Shown: in pieces, positions 16,514 to 25,538 of the stretch
How positions within the stretch are numbered: the stretch's first letter is position 1
Layout of the letters: every line of letters starts with the position of its first letter
Assembly: GCA_039793685.1 (NCBI GenBank)
Contig: JBDRAL010000078.1
Coordinates: 14,006 to 78,005, forward strand
DNA: 64,000 bases
Direction of reading: 5' to 3'
From: JAAFHI01 sp039793685
Lineage (GTDB): Bacteria; Acidobacteriota; Blastocatellia; Chloracidobacteriales; Chloracidobacteriaceae
Notes under the pieces: generated by a model
What the model was told of the DNA's origin: nothing
Seen by the model: only the letters and a program-made list of their open reading frames with translations
The model's database searches: none
Position numbers and translations under genes: made by a program

Positions 16514-17404
16514 ATGTGGCTCAAACGCATCCTGAAACACATCAACCCGTCGCCTGCCGGACCGCCCGCGCTCGCGCCGGGGCGTTTTGATGCTGAAAAG
16601 AAAACATGGGTGCCGCTCGCGGCCGAGCCCGAAGTGGGGGGCGAGGCTTCGTCCTTGACGCTGCTCACCTTCAACGTCTGGTTCGTGGACCATTATTTCG
16701 AACGCCGCGCCGAGGCTCTGTTCGACATTCTCGAAACCCGCGCGGCGGATGTGGTCGCGCTTCAGGAGATGACGCCGGAACTGCTCGATCTGCTGCTGGC
16801 GCGGCCTTTCATTCAGGAAAACTACGTCGTGTCGGACATCGTCGGGGCGAGCGTCAATCCCTACGGCGTGCTGCTTTTGAGTCGCCTGCCGGTCGCGGAC
16901 TGGTATTTTTTCCCGCTGCCGTCGCGGATGTTCCGTCATCTGCCGATGATGTCCCTGAATCTCAATGGTTCGATCACACGGGTGGCCGGCGTACATCTGG
17001 AAAGCACGCAGTACGAATTCCTCGCCCGCGAACGCCAGCTCGGCATCATCTTCCCCTTGCTCGACACCTCGCCGCATGCCTTTCTGATGGGTGATTTCAA
17101 CTTCTGCGCGATTGATGGCCGGGAGAATCGCGCCATCGACCCGCGCTACGGCGATGCGTGGGCGGCGCTCCGCCCTGACGAACCCGGTTACACGGAAGAC
17201 ACCGACCGCAACGTCATGCGGCTGCTTCAAACGGAAAAACGGAAGCGGGCACGGTTTGACCGGATTCTGTTTCATTCGAATGAAAACGGCTGGACGCCCG
17301 AATCGGTGACGCTGCTCGGCGACGCGCCAATCGCGCAGGAGTTGCCGGAAGTCTTTCCCTCGGATCATTTCGGGGTGGAGGCGCGGTTCGGGTGGCGTGG
17401 CTGA
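16514..17404 (+). CDS. TDP2-like endonuclease/exonuclease/phosphatase family hydrolase
   Basis: 296 residues. The catalytic motifs of the EEP (Mg-dependent phosphodiesterase) fold appear in order: TFNVWF (about 52-57), ALQEMT (about 81-86), VHLES (about 159-163), MGDFNF (about 192-197), FDRILF and PSDHFG near the C-terminus. TFNVWF, GDFNF and SDHFG together are typical of the TDP2 branch, which in animals removes tyrosine adducts from DNA 5' ends; a bacterial substrate is not known. No signal peptide. The N-terminal 40 residues are Pro-rich and extra to the fold. Confidence 0.82.
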   Translation: MWLKRILKHINPSPAGPPALAPGRFDAEKKTWVPLAAEPEVGGEASSLTLLTFNVWFVDHYFERRAEALFDILETRAADVVALQEMTPELLDLLLARPFIQENYVVSDIVGASVNPYGVLLLSRLPVADWYFFPLPSRMFRHLPMMSLNLNGSITRVAGVHLESTQYEFLARERQLGIIFPLLDTSPHAFLMGDFNFCAIDGRENRAIDPRYGDAWAALRPDEPGYTEDTDRNVMRLLQTEKRKRARFDRILFHSNENGWTPESVTLLGDAPIAQELPEVFPSDHFGVEARFGWRG

Positions 17405-17491
17405 AGCGCGTTGACGGCGGCGGGGCGGGGAACTACGGTTGAGAGAATTCAACTTCAATCCGATTTCATTTGAGAGCGCGTTTCTCCGCCG

Positions 17492-18085
17492 ATGGTCAAA
17501 GGTCGACTCGAAGCGTTCAGCGACGGCGTGATCGCCATCATCATCACCATCATGGTGCTGGAATTGAAGGTCCCGCGCGGCGCGGACCTCGCCACGCTGC
17601 GTCCGCTCGTACCGCTGTTTCTGAGCTATGTGCTGAGTTTCGTTTATGTCGGCATCTACTGGAACAACCACCATCACATGCTGCACCTCGCGCGGCGGGT
17701 GAACGGCGCGATTCTGTGGGCGAATCTGCATCTGCTGTTCTGGCTGTCGCTCGTGCCGTTCGTGACGGGATGGCTCGGCTCGAACGACTTCGCGCCGCTT
17801 CCGACGGCGATTTACGGCGTGGTGATGCTGATGGCCGGCGTTTCCTACTTCATTCTTCAGCAGGCCATCCTGCGCCGGGAAGGGCCGGACTCCGCGTTGG
17901 CAAAAGCCGTCGGGCGCGATGTGAAGGGCAAACTTTCACTCGTACTCTACGCCGCGGCCATTCCGACCGCCTTTTTCGCGCACTGGATTTCGGCGGCGAT
18001 CTTCATTCTGGTCTCGGTCATGTGGTTCATTCCGGACCGTCGTATCGAGCGCGTTCTCGCCGAGCATGGGAAAGGCGATGAATAG
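17492..18085 (+). CDS. TMEM175-family (DUF1211) potassium-channel-like protein
   Basis: 197 residues with six predicted hydrophobic segments. It opens with MVKGRLEAFSDGVIAIIITIMVLEL, carrying the RxxxFSDG signature (Arg5, Phe9, Ser10, Asp11) of TMEM175. Bacterial members form tetrameric K+-leak channels in the inner membrane. The length is typical of single-repeat bacterial forms. It follows the EEP gene by 87 bases and has its own likely start. Confidence 0.9.
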   Translation: MVKGRLEAFSDGVIAIIITIMVLELKVPRGADLATLRPLVPLFLSYVLSFVYVGIYWNNHHHMLHLARRVNGAILWANLHLLFWLSLVPFVTGWLGSNDFAPLPTAIYGVVMLMAGVSYFILQQAILRREGPDSALAKAVGRDVKGKLSLVLYAAAIPTAFFAHWISAAIFILVSVMWFIPDRRIERVLAEHGKGDE

Positions 18086-18132
18086 GGTGAGATTAAAATT
18101 TTCTTGGAATTGTCTGACGCCGGGCAATGTGA

Positions 18133-18161
18133 TTGACCCTCCTTTTTCCTAACGATAAACT
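18133..18161 (+). promoter_or_regulatory. Possible sigma-70 promoter for the FecR gene
   Basis: TTGACC at 18133-18138, a 17-base spacer and TAAACT at 18156-18161, 59 bases before the FecR-domain gene. It matches the form of the candidate at 50321. Confidence 0.4.
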
Positions 18162-18219
18162 GCGGAAATTCCGGTAGTCCCCTTTTCGACCCACCGAAAT
18201 CACCAGGGAGGTCCACCGT

Positions 18220-19614
18220 ATGTCGCATCGCCCGTTCGCATCCATTGCATGCGTGTTGCTACTCGGCGCCGGTTCGTCCGCGTTTGCCCAACAGCCGTCC
18301 GCCACCCCGCCCTTGATTGCCCTCAACGACGTTTCGGGGGCTGGTGCCTCGACTCAGGGCTTCGATCAGGAAATTCAGGTCATTTCCGCCCGCGCGGGCG
18401 GGATCAATCTCATTCAGGGAACGGTTTCGGTTCTCCGCAAGACGGAGACCAACTGGACGCCCGCCGTCAGCCAGAAACGATTGAAAACCGGCGACCGGCT
18501 CCGGACGGGAATCGACGGACGCGCCGAAATGCTGCTCAACCCCGGTTCGTATCTGCGGCTCGATCATGAATCGGAAATCGAACTGACCAATCCGACGCTC
18601 GACCAGTTGGTCGTGACCATCACCCGTGGCACGACGCTGTTCGAGGTCACCGGTGTGAAAGACACCCGGTTGTACATCACGGTTGAAACCCCGCGGGGTC
18701 GCGTACTGATTACGCAGGCCGGGGTGTACCGCATCGGCGTCCGGCCCGACGGCGCGGTTGAGGCGACGGTCCGCAAAGGTGAGCTTCAACTCGCTTCCGT
18801 GACGGGAAAGAAAATCGGCGACGGTCGCGTCGTGATCCTCGACGGAAAGACCGTCAATGTCGCAAAGGTGGACAAGAAGGCTGCCGAGGATGAATTCGAA
18901 GCGTGGAGTCGCGGGCGGGCTGAAATGCTGGCCCAGGCCAACGAACGGCTGCGGCGGCAGGCCGCGAACGTTCGCAACGCCTTGAATCGCTATCGGAATG
19001 GCGGCGCCTATGGATTCGGGTACGCGCCGTATTTCGGGCTGTGGTTCTTTGATGCCTCCATCGGATGCCACGCCTTTTATCCGTTCTATGGCGGATGGAG
19101 ATCGGGGTACGGCTTTAACTATCCCCAGTGCTACGGATTGCCGTGGCGTGATCTCACCCCGGTCGTCCTGCCGCCGGCGCAGCCGCTTCCCGCGGGCGCA
19201 ACTGTCGGCGTGCGCAACACCGGCGGCCAGTCGGGTGGCGGCGTCGGAGTCGGACCGGCATCCGACGGCCCCTTCCTGACCCGTTCGAAATTCCCCGGCA
19301 CGACGAATAGCAGTCCGGTGATTCCCGGTGACGGGGCACTGACCCGTCTTCCCGGCCGCACCTTCCCGACGCAGACCGAAGCGGCGCTGATTCGGGGCGG
19401 ATACAACAACGGCGGCGGCAATAGTGGTAATGGCGGCGTTTTCGGTGGCCGCAACTCGGATTCCTCGTCTTCCGGTGGCGACCTGTTCCGCGGAAGTTCG
19501 ACCCCGTCGGCGGGCGGATACAACCGCGGAGTTGACGCGCCCGCCAAGGCCGACGCGCCAAGGCCGAGCGCCGCGCCCGCCGGACCGGCCCCGACGACCA
19601 TTCCGAAGCAGTAA
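18220..19614 (+). CDS. Secreted FecR-domain protein with Gly/Tyr-rich C-terminus
   Basis: 464 residues with a signal peptide (cleaved near SAFAQQ). Residues about 58-205 form a FecR-type beta domain (LKTGDRLRTGIDGRAEMLLNPGSYLRL, then VETPRGRVLITQAGVYRIGV, GAVEATVRKGELQL). A helical stretch follows (about 223-260), then a Tyr/Phe/Gly-rich segment and a long Gly/Ser/Asn/Pro-rich low-complexity tail. Classical FecR relays iron-citrate signals to an ECF sigma factor, but stand-alone exported FecR proteins of this layout are a different and largely uncharacterised group. No sigma factor is adjacent. GGGAGG lies about 10 bases before the ATG. Confidence 0.85.
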   Translation: MSHRPFASIACVLLLGAGSSAFAQQPSATPPLIALNDVSGAGASTQGFDQEIQVISARAGGINLIQGTVSVLRKTETNWTPAVSQKRLKTGDRLRTGIDGRAEMLLNPGSYLRLDHESEIELTNPTLDQLVVTITRGTTLFEVTGVKDTRLYITVETPRGRVLITQAGVYRIGVRPDGAVEATVRKGELQLASVTGKKIGDGRVVILDGKTVNVAKVDKKAAEDEFEAWSRGRAEMLAQANERLRRQAANVRNALNRYRNGGAYGFGYAPYFGLWFFDASIGCHAFYPFYGGWRSGYGFNYPQCYGLPWRDLTPVVLPPAQPLPAGATVGVRNTGGQSGGGVGVGPASDGPFLTRSKFPGTTNSSPVIPGDGALTRLPGRTFPTQTEAALIRGGYNNGGGNSGNGGVFGGRNSDSSSSGGDLFRGSSTPSAGGYNRGVDAPAKADAPRPSAAPAGPAPTTIPKQ

Positions 19615-19640
19615 ATTACGGAAAACGTTTTTCACCATGA

Positions 19641-19672
19641 AAAAAGGACGGCCAGCGATGGTCGTCCTTTTT
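19641..19672. terminator. Bidirectional terminator
   Basis: A 13-base stem (AAAAAGGACGGCC with GGTCGTCCTTTTT, one G-T mismatch) between the converging FecR and glycosyltransferase genes, with A and T runs suited to termination on both strands. Confidence 0.8.
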
Positions 19673-19691
19673 ACGTCCGGGCGGAAATTTC

Positions 19692-21239
19692 TCAGATGTA
19701 GTGTTTTTTACCGGCCCAGATTTCCGTGAACGCACGGCGCGGTTTGCGGCAGATGAAAATCGGCAGGTTGTTTTCGAACGGCATGACGTAACGGTCCGTG
19801 AAGGTCGCGGCCAGGGTGACCTCCGCATAGGATTTCAAATGATCCTCGGCCTTTCCTCCGACCATGATCAGCACCTCGCCGCTCGCCGCGCCCGGCCCCC
19901 AAAGGAAGAAGTTGTTGTGCCCGCACAGCACCGGCGGCAGTCCGAAGGGACGTCCGAGAAATTCGAGTGCCCCCGCTTCGCCATAATTCCGGGTCAGAAT
20001 CGCGCTCCGCTTTCGGTCTTCCTCGGGCAGCCCGGCATAGACGCCCGCCACCGTCCGGGTGAAGGAATCCCACCCGTGCATGTCGGCGTAGTGCTGCGGC
20101 AAAAGCCCCTTCTCGTGATTTTCGCTTTTCGGCGGCTCGACGCCGAGGCGCTTCGCATAGGTGATGAAGGTTTCGACCGGAAGAATCGGCAACACCAGCG
20201 GCGAAAGCAGCGCGCCGCCCAGAATCAGTACGATTGCGTAGGCCGGCACCGCCCATTTCAGCTTCGGGCGGTCCAACGCGGTCACGAGCGCGATGCTGCC
20301 GCCCGCCAGCAGAATCGGCAGCGCCGGCGCGATGTAGTACGTCTTGGCTTTCTGGATGAGAAACAGCGCGAGAATCGCGGCGTAAGTCCAGCCGAGCCAG
20401 CGAAACGGCTTTCCGTCCTTCATGAAAAAGTAAAAAACGAACCCGGCGAGCAGCAGCGGCAAAGCGAACGGGTGGCTTTCCGTGAGGACGCCGCCGAGAA
20501 ATTCGAGCGGCGACGCGGCGTAGTTCTTGAACTTCCGCGCGTTTGCCATGAATTCGAGCGTCGGCGCTCCGTTTCGGATTTCCCAGACCAGATTGGGCAG
20601 AAAAATCAGTCCGGCGATGACCGCGCCGAGCCAGAACCGCCAGTCGAGCAGGTGCTTGCGCGCGGGCGTCAGGACAAGGCCGACGCCGATGCCGAACACC
20701 AGAAACACCATCGAATGTTTATTGAGCAGGCCGAAACCGACGATGACCCCGAACAGCGGCCACAATTTCGGACGGTCGTCGCGGACAATCCGTACCGTCA
20801 CCAGAACCGCGCCGAGCCAGAACAGATGCTCGAAAGCGTTCATCGAGAGGAAGTTGTCGATGGCGAGATAAACCGGCGCGACGATGAGCGCGAGGCAGGC
20901 GAGGACCTGCGCGGCGCGTTTCCCGCCCAGATCGCGAACGAGCATTCCGGTCAGAAATACCACCGCCGCGCCCGCCACCGCCGGAAGCAGCCGCAGTCCC
21001 GACAGCGATTCGCCGAACACCATCCGCGCAAATTTCGCGATGAAGGCGATCAGCGGCGGGTGATCGACGTACCCGGCGGCGAGTCGTTCGCCGCACGCGA
21101 GGTAGTAAAACTCGTCGCGGAAATAGCCGTAGCCGCGATTGGCGAAAAGATGAATCAGAAGCTTGAATCCCGCCAGCAACCCGATGATGGTCAGGTCGCG
21201 GCGGGATTCGTCCGGTGACGCGGCGGATGATTCAGGCAT
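19692..21239 (-). CDS. GT-C (ArnT/PMT-type) glycosyltransferase
   Basis: 515 residues. About ten membrane spans follow a conserved first loop, GYFRDEFYYLACGERLAAGYVDHPPLIAF (about 37-66), with the acidic residues expected of the active site of GT-C enzymes. These use polyprenyl-phosphate-linked sugars and act on the outer face of the inner membrane. A soluble C-terminal domain (about 380-515) is present. The acceptor could be lipid or protein; nothing nearby decides. It is not linked to a polysaccharide cluster. Confidence 0.85.
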   Translation of the reverse strand: MPESSAASPDESRRDLTIIGLLAGFKLLIHLFANRGYGYFRDEFYYLACGERLAAGYVDHPPLIAFIAKFARMVFGESLSGLRLLPAVAGAAVVFLTGMLVRDLGGKRAAQVLACLALIVAPVYLAIDNFLSMNAFEHLFWLGAVLVTVRIVRDDRPKLWPLFGVIVGFGLLNKHSMVFLVFGIGVGLVLTPARKHLLDWRFWLGAVIAGLIFLPNLVWEIRNGAPTLEFMANARKFKNYAASPLEFLGGVLTESHPFALPLLLAGFVFYFFMKDGKPFRWLGWTYAAILALFLIQKAKTYYIAPALPILLAGGSIALVTALDRPKLKWAVPAYAIVLILGGALLSPLVLPILPVETFITYAKRLGVEPPKSENHEKGLLPQHYADMHGWDSFTRTVAGVYAGLPEEDRKRSAILTRNYGEAGALEFLGRPFGLPPVLCGHNNFFLWGPGAASGEVLIMVGGKAEDHLKSYAEVTLAATFTDRYVMPFENNLPIFICRKPRRAFTEIWAGKKHYI

Positions 21240-21302
21240 TGGTCGAAACCGTCTTTCGAAGGATGAAGTTCGACAACGGGCGGGAGTACGACTGAGTGGA
21301 GG

Positions 21303-21695
21303 CTATCGTTCCATCGGCGGATCGGTCTCCTGAATGCCATCGGGTGACTGGTAGTAGTATGGGAAACCCGGATGCTGGAAGCGATCCCCTTCTTCCAGAT
21401 CAAATTGGATGTCCTCCGGCCAGATTCCCGTGAGCCGGCGGTAGTAGCTTTCCGTCAACGTTTTGAAGGCACCCCGTTCAACGTTCCCGATAAAGGCTTC
21501 GACCGCTTTCAAGTCAGGGTAGTGAAGCGGCTGCCGGAAGAAACGGATCATTTCCCAAATCGTTTGACGGACATACAGCAAGTCGCGAAGTGGAATTTCA
21601 ACGGTTTGTTCTTCGGGGATGGTTTCAAGACCGAATAACACCTGTTCTTCAATGTCCGTGTATTTGGCACCCTCCGCTCCGGTGTCGGTCGCCAT
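21303..21695 (-). CDS. Hypothetical protein
   Basis: 130 residues, acidic, no signal peptide. The middle contains LRDLLYVRQTIWEMIRFFRQPLHYPDLKAVEAFIG (about 36-70), mostly helical, and the C-terminus is Tyr/Pro-rich. The ATG at 21695 is used because AAAGGAG lies 9 bases upstream. It starts 17 bases after the stop of the exonuclease gene, so the two probably form one operon. Unrecognised. Confidence 0.6.
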   Translation of the reverse strand: MATDTGAEGAKYTDIEEQVLFGLETIPEEQTVEIPLRDLLYVRQTIWEMIRFFRQPLHYPDLKAVEAFIGNVERGAFKTLTESYYRRLTGIWPEDIQFDLEEGDRFQHPGFPYYYQSPDGIQETDPPMER

Positions 21696-21712
21696 ACGGT
21701 TTTCACTCCTTT

Positions 21713-22270
21713 TCAAAGTTCAATCAAACCGGCCTGTTCAAGCTGCGGAAGAATCAGCGTCGCAAGTCTCCCGATGTTGCGGGCGTCATCAACTCCGCGA
21801 TGATGCCTGCCTTCGAAATGAAGTCCCGCATGAGCAAGCGCCTCCTTCAAACCTCGGGCGCGCGTGCCGAACACGCGAGAAAATTCCTTTTTCAGATTGA
21901 TGTGGCCGGCGAAGATTTCGGGAAATGCGATGTCGTGTCGGTCGCAATCAACCCGAAACTGGATGACGTCGTAATCGCCCCAGGAACAGAGAACGAACGG
22001 CTCGGTGCCGATCCAGTTCAAAAACGCATCGAAAACCGTTGGGAAGGTATCGGCGCGGTCCACGTCGGATTGTTTTATCGACGTCAGGTCCCGGCAGAAA
22101 TCACTGAGAACTGGTTGAAATACCGGACGGACGAATTGACTGAATTCGTCCGTGTCGGGTCCCCAGCCATTGGCCAGATGCACGGCCCCGATTTCGATGA
22201 TTTCCTGCTCGTCAGGGTTTCGGGTGTTCGGCCAGCAGGTTGCTTCAAGATCGACAATCACATATCGCAT
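21713..22270 (-). CDS. DEDDh 3'-5' exonuclease (ERI-1/KapD-like)
   Basis: 185 residues. Exo I motif YVIVDLEATCW with EIIEIGAV (residues about 3-29) supplies Asp7 and Glu9. Exo II is SWGDYDVIQFR (about 96-106), and Exo III is HHRGVDDARNIGRLA (about 156-170) with the catalytic His and Asp. The VDLEATCW opening is that of the ERI-1-type branch, which trims RNA or DNA 3' ends. No fused domain. Likely cotranscribed with the hypothetical gene at 21303. Confidence 0.88.
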   Translation of the reverse strand: MRYVIVDLEATCWPNTRNPDEQEIIEIGAVHLANGWGPDTDEFSQFVRPVFQPVLSDFCRDLTSIKQSDVDRADTFPTVFDAFLNWIGTEPFVLCSWGDYDVIQFRVDCDRHDIAFPEIFAGHINLKKEFSRVFGTRARGLKEALAHAGLHFEGRHHRGVDDARNIGRLATLILPQLEQAGLIEL

Positions 22271-22287
22271 GTCGTCAGGATAGCAGG

Positions 22288-23406
22288 TTACTCCGTGACG
22301 ATGACCGCCGTGGTCGTGGTTTCGTCCGAAAGTTTTACTGAAACCTCGGCGGCGGGCGCGATGTGGGCCGAGCGGACAAACCCCAGCGCGACCGTTTTGC
22401 CCGTCAGCGGGTGCCTGACCGCGCTCGTCAGCACGCCGACTTCTTTTTCGTCCTTCACGATTCGCGCACCGGCGGGTGGCGTCGCGTCGGCGAGTTCCAG
22501 TCGGACCAACTTGCGCGCCGTCTGGTCGTGGCCGCGCCAGTGAATCTTGCCGACCGTTTCGTGTCCGACGTAGCAGCCCTTGGTAAAACTCATCGCCTCG
22601 TCCAGTCCGATTTCGGGGGCGAGCGTGTTTTCATCGAAGTCGATCCCGAAGCGCCCGACACCGCGTTCGACGCGGGTGACGTCGAGCGCCTCCCAGCCGA
22701 CCGGACGCGCACCCGCGGCTTCGAGCGCTTCCCAGATGTTCACGGCGTCGGCATTCGGAACGGTCAGTTCATAACGCTCCTCGCCCGCCCGCGTGACGCG
22801 CGCGACGAAAACGTCCGTTCCGGCGATGTTCAACCGGCCGTTCGGGTAGTTGCGGATGTCTTCCGTCCCGGTCGAAACCTTCCCGCTGATCTTTTCAACC
22901 GCCAGGGTGTCCGACCACGCATCGAGGTCGGCGTTCGCGAGACGCGCAAGCGTTGAGCGGGCGTCGGGACCGACCACGCCGATGACCGCGTGCGTTTTCG
23001 TCAGGTCGGCGATTTTGAAATCGCCCGCGTAGGTCAGCGCGAACAGCTTTTTATAAAGCTTTTCGAACGCCGCCCCGTCGGTCGTCAATAAAAACGATTC
23101 CTCGCGGGCAAACAGCGCGCAATCGGCGATGATCTTCCCCTGGGCGGTCAGGAAAAACGCCGGGACGCCCGTCCCGGCGGCGAGCGACTTGACGTGGTTG
23201 CTCACCATTCCGTTCAAAAACTGGACGCGCTCCTTGCCGGTAATCTCGACGCGACCGTGCGCGCTCAAATCGGCGATGCCGACCGCTTCCCGCGCCGTCC
23301 GGTATTCAGCCGCCGCGTCGCCGTAGTTCAACGGCACCCGCTTCCCGGCGTACTCGCCGAAATTCGCGCCGCGCGCCGTGTGGAGTTCATCGAACGGGTG
23401 AGTCAT
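22288..23406 (-). CDS. ygfZ: YgfZ/GcvT-fold folate-binding protein
   Basis: 372 residues with the GcvT fold and the YgfZ signature KGCYVGHE at 276-283 (Cys278; the family consensus is KGCYxGQE, so Gln is His here). YgfZ/IBA57 proteins bind tetrahydrofolate and help maintain certain Fe-S enzymes, including the tRNA methylthiolase MiaB. The N-terminus (DELHTARGANFGEYAGKRVPLNYGD) is typical. No glycine-cleavage genes are nearby, which favours YgfZ over GcvT. Confidence 0.9.
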   Translation of the reverse strand: MTHPFDELHTARGANFGEYAGKRVPLNYGDAAAEYRTAREAVGIADLSAHGRVEITGKERVQFLNGMVSNHVKSLAAGTGVPAFFLTAQGKIIADCALFAREESFLLTTDGAAFEKLYKKLFALTYAGDFKIADLTKTHAVIGVVGPDARSTLARLANADLDAWSDTLAVEKISGKVSTGTEDIRNYPNGRLNIAGTDVFVARVTRAGEERYELTVPNADAVNIWEALEAAGARPVGWEALDVTRVERGVGRFGIDFDENTLAPEIGLDEAMSFTKGCYVGHETVGKIHWRGHDQTARKLVRLELADATPPAGARIVKDEKEVGVLTSAVRHPLTGKTVALGFVRSAHIAPAAEVSVKLSDETTTTAVIVTE

Positions 23407-23429
23407 TGGGGAAACCTCATGGGAAGAAA

Positions 23430-23594
23430 GGGATCAGGGATCAGAAGTCAGGGATCAGTATGAAAAACCGCGACCATCTGTTCAGCTTTTGAACGGATGA
23501 TGATATTCGGTGGCTTTCACACAGGAGAAGTCCCCGCGCCGGAAGTTCCCCGACTTCTCCAGCCATCCTGATCCCTGACTCCTGATCCCTGTCC
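23430..23594. repeat. Inverted pair of GGGATCA/TGATCCC repeats
   Basis: Left array at 23430-23458 (GGGATCAGGGATCAGAAGTC) and right array at 23567-23592 (CTGATCCCTGACTCCTGATC) are reverse complements about 108 bases apart. The loop also contains a CTTCTCC/GGAGAAG-type pair (GGAGAAG 23524, CTTCTCC 23552). It fills the gap between divergent ygfZ and the M28 peptidase; the right arm ends about 11 bases before the M28 start. Confidence 0.75.
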
Positions 23595-23604
23595 CTTTTC
23601 TCCG

Positions 23605-25071
23605 ATGCTCACCCGCTTCCTCTCCGTCGCCCTTCTTCTTGCGTTGCTGGTTTCGATTGCCCTGCCCGTCGGCGCGGTCCAGAAGAAACCGTCGGCCTTT
23701 TCGCCTCAACTGCTCGCCGACCTCGCGCGCCTGCGCGACGCGGCGGTGAAGGACGATTTCGCGTTGAAACAGGTCGCTGCCCTGTCGAACAACATCGGCC
23801 CGCGCCTGAGTGGATCGGCGCAGGCGGAACAGGCCGTGAAGTACGTCGCGGACACGCTCCGGCAGGAGGGCTGCGAGGTCCGGCTTCAGAAAGTGATGGT
23901 CCCACGCTGGGTTCGCGGCGTCGAAACCGCCGAACTCGTCGCCTTTCCGGGCCAAGCCCCCGGCACGACGCAGAAGGTGATGGTGACGGCGCTCGGCGGC
24001 AGCGTGGCCACGCCCGCCGAGGGAATTACGGCGGAGGTCGTCGTGGCAAGTAGTTTCGATGACCTCGAAACGCTCGGAAAGTCGAAAATCGAGGGGAAAA
24101 TCGTTCTTTTTACCGCCAAGTTCGACGACGCGCTCGCGAAGCAGGGGCAGGCCGACAAGGCGTACGGCCAGGTCACGCCCTTCCGCCGCAACGGCGCGAG
24201 CGCGGCGGCGAAACTCGGCGCGGTCGCGGCCATCAATACGTCGGCGGGCGGCGGCGGAAACCGGCTGCCGCACACTGGCGGAATGGGTTATGCGGCGGAT
24301 GTGCCGAAAATTCCGGCGGCGGCCACGACGGACGAAGACACCGATCTGATTTCATATCTCGTGAAGCAGGGAACGGTCCGGATGCACCTCACGCTCACCC
24401 CGAAAACCCTGCCCGACGTTGAAAGTTACAACGTCATCGCCGATTTGAAGGGCAGCGAACATCCCGAGGAAATCGTCATCGTTTCCGGCCACCTCGATTC
24501 GTGGGATTTGGGCACCGGCGCGATTGACGACGCGGCGGGACTCGCAACCGCGATGGGGACGATTCACCTCATTCATCAACTCGGCATCAAGCCGAAACGG
24601 ACGATCCGCCTCGTGGCCTGGATGAACGAGGAAAACGGCCTCGCGGGCGGACGCGGCTACGCAAAGGATTTCGAGGCTGAACTCGCGAAGCACGTCGCGG
24701 CCATCGAGGCCGATTCCGGCGGCGGACGCCCCCTCGGCATCCGCGCGCAGGCGACCGACGCCGCCATCGACATGCTCGAACCGCTCTCCACTGTTTTAAA
24801 ACCCATCGGCGCGGGCGTGCTCTATCCGACCCGCGAGGCCAACGGCGCGGACCTGCGGCCCATGTCACTCAAGGGCGTACCGACCTTCGCCCCGCTTCAG
24901 GACGTCCGGAGCTATTTCACCTACCACCACACGGCGGCGGACACGTTCGACAAGGTTGTCCCGAAGGACCTCGCCGAATGCACGGCGGCGGTCGCCGTGC
25001 TGGCGCTCGCGCTGGCGAGCCTGCCCGAACCGATTCCGCAAAATCCGACCGCCCAGCCGGAGCGTCCGTAA
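23605..25071 (+). CDS. Secreted M28 aminopeptidase / carboxypeptidase Q-like
   Basis: 488 residues with a signal peptide (MLTRFLSVALLLALLVSIALPVGA). A PA-type insert lies at about 110-230 and the zinc peptidase domain at about 275-475. Metal ligands are visible: His296 and Asp298 in SGHLDSWD, Asp308, Glu342/343 in MNEENG, Asp370, and a late His in YHHTAADT. The layout matches carboxypeptidase Q (PGCP)-type M28 enzymes. No Shine-Dalgarno sequence precedes the ATG; a repeat array does. The GNAT gene starts inside its stop codon (TAATG). Confidence 0.88.
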   Translation: MLTRFLSVALLLALLVSIALPVGAVQKKPSAFSPQLLADLARLRDAAVKDDFALKQVAALSNNIGPRLSGSAQAEQAVKYVADTLRQEGCEVRLQKVMVPRWVRGVETAELVAFPGQAPGTTQKVMVTALGGSVATPAEGITAEVVVASSFDDLETLGKSKIEGKIVLFTAKFDDALAKQGQADKAYGQVTPFRRNGASAAAKLGAVAAINTSAGGGGNRLPHTGGMGYAADVPKIPAAATTDEDTDLISYLVKQGTVRMHLTLTPKTLPDVESYNVIADLKGSEHPEEIVIVSGHLDSWDLGTGAIDDAAGLATAMGTIHLIHQLGIKPKRTIRLVAWMNEENGLAGGRGYAKDFEAELAKHVAAIEADSGGGRPLGIRAQATDAAIDMLEPLSTVLKPIGAGVLYPTREANGADLRPMSLKGVPTFAPLQDVRSYFTYHHTAADTFDKVVPKDLAECTAAVAVLALALASLPEPIPQNPTAQPERP

Positions 25072-25538
25072 TGATCGCGTTTCGTGACGCCGTCCACGCC
25101 GACGCCGGGGAACTCGCGCTTTTGCTCGACCAGCTCGGCTATCCGACCGAACCGGCGGACGTCCCGGCGCGGCTCGACCGTCTTTCGGCGTCGGGCGGTG
25201 TCGGCATTCTCGCGGTTGAAGTTGATGAAAAAAACGGTGTTGAACGCCGTATCGTCGGCTTCGCGGTCCTGAACCGGTTGCAGTTCATGACGCGGGAACG
25301 TCCGGTCGGCTGGCTGTCGTCGTTTGTCGTGCTGGACGGACTGCGGGGGCAGGGAATCGGGGCCTTGCTGCTGGCCGAAGTCGAACGCCGGGCGGCGGCC
25401 TGGGGCTGCGAAAGCGTCGAACTCACGAGCAACGACCGCCGCGAGGGCGCGCACCGGTTCTATATTCAAAACGGGTACGTCAGCAAAAGCCGAAAATTCG
25501 CGAAAAGCCTGCCGGTGAATGGGGAAACAAATGACTGA
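25071..25538 (+). CDS. GNAT-family N-acetyltransferase
   Basis: 155 residues. Acetyl-CoA motif A appears as VVLDGLRGQGIGALLLAEVERRA (about 84-106) with the R-G-Q-G-I-G loop, followed by ELTSNDRREGAHRFYIQNGYV, the usual motif B. The start overlaps the M28 stop by one base, indicating coupled translation. The substrate is unknown. It overlaps the macro-domain gene by eight bases, so 23605-26154 reads as one operon. Confidence 0.88.
   Translation: MIAFRDAVHADAGELALLLDQLGYPTEPADVPARLDRLSASGGVGILAVEVDEKNGVERRIVGFAVLNRLQFMTRERPVGWLSSFVVLDGLRGQGIGALLLAEVERRAAAWGCESVELTSNDRREGAHRFYIQNGYVSKSRKFAKSLPVNGETND

Noticed and set aside
18220..19614. FecR gene as part of an ECF sigma signalling set
   Set aside because: No sigma factor or TonB-dependent receptor is adjacent; the ECF pair at 34 kb has its own zf-HC2 anti-sigma factor.
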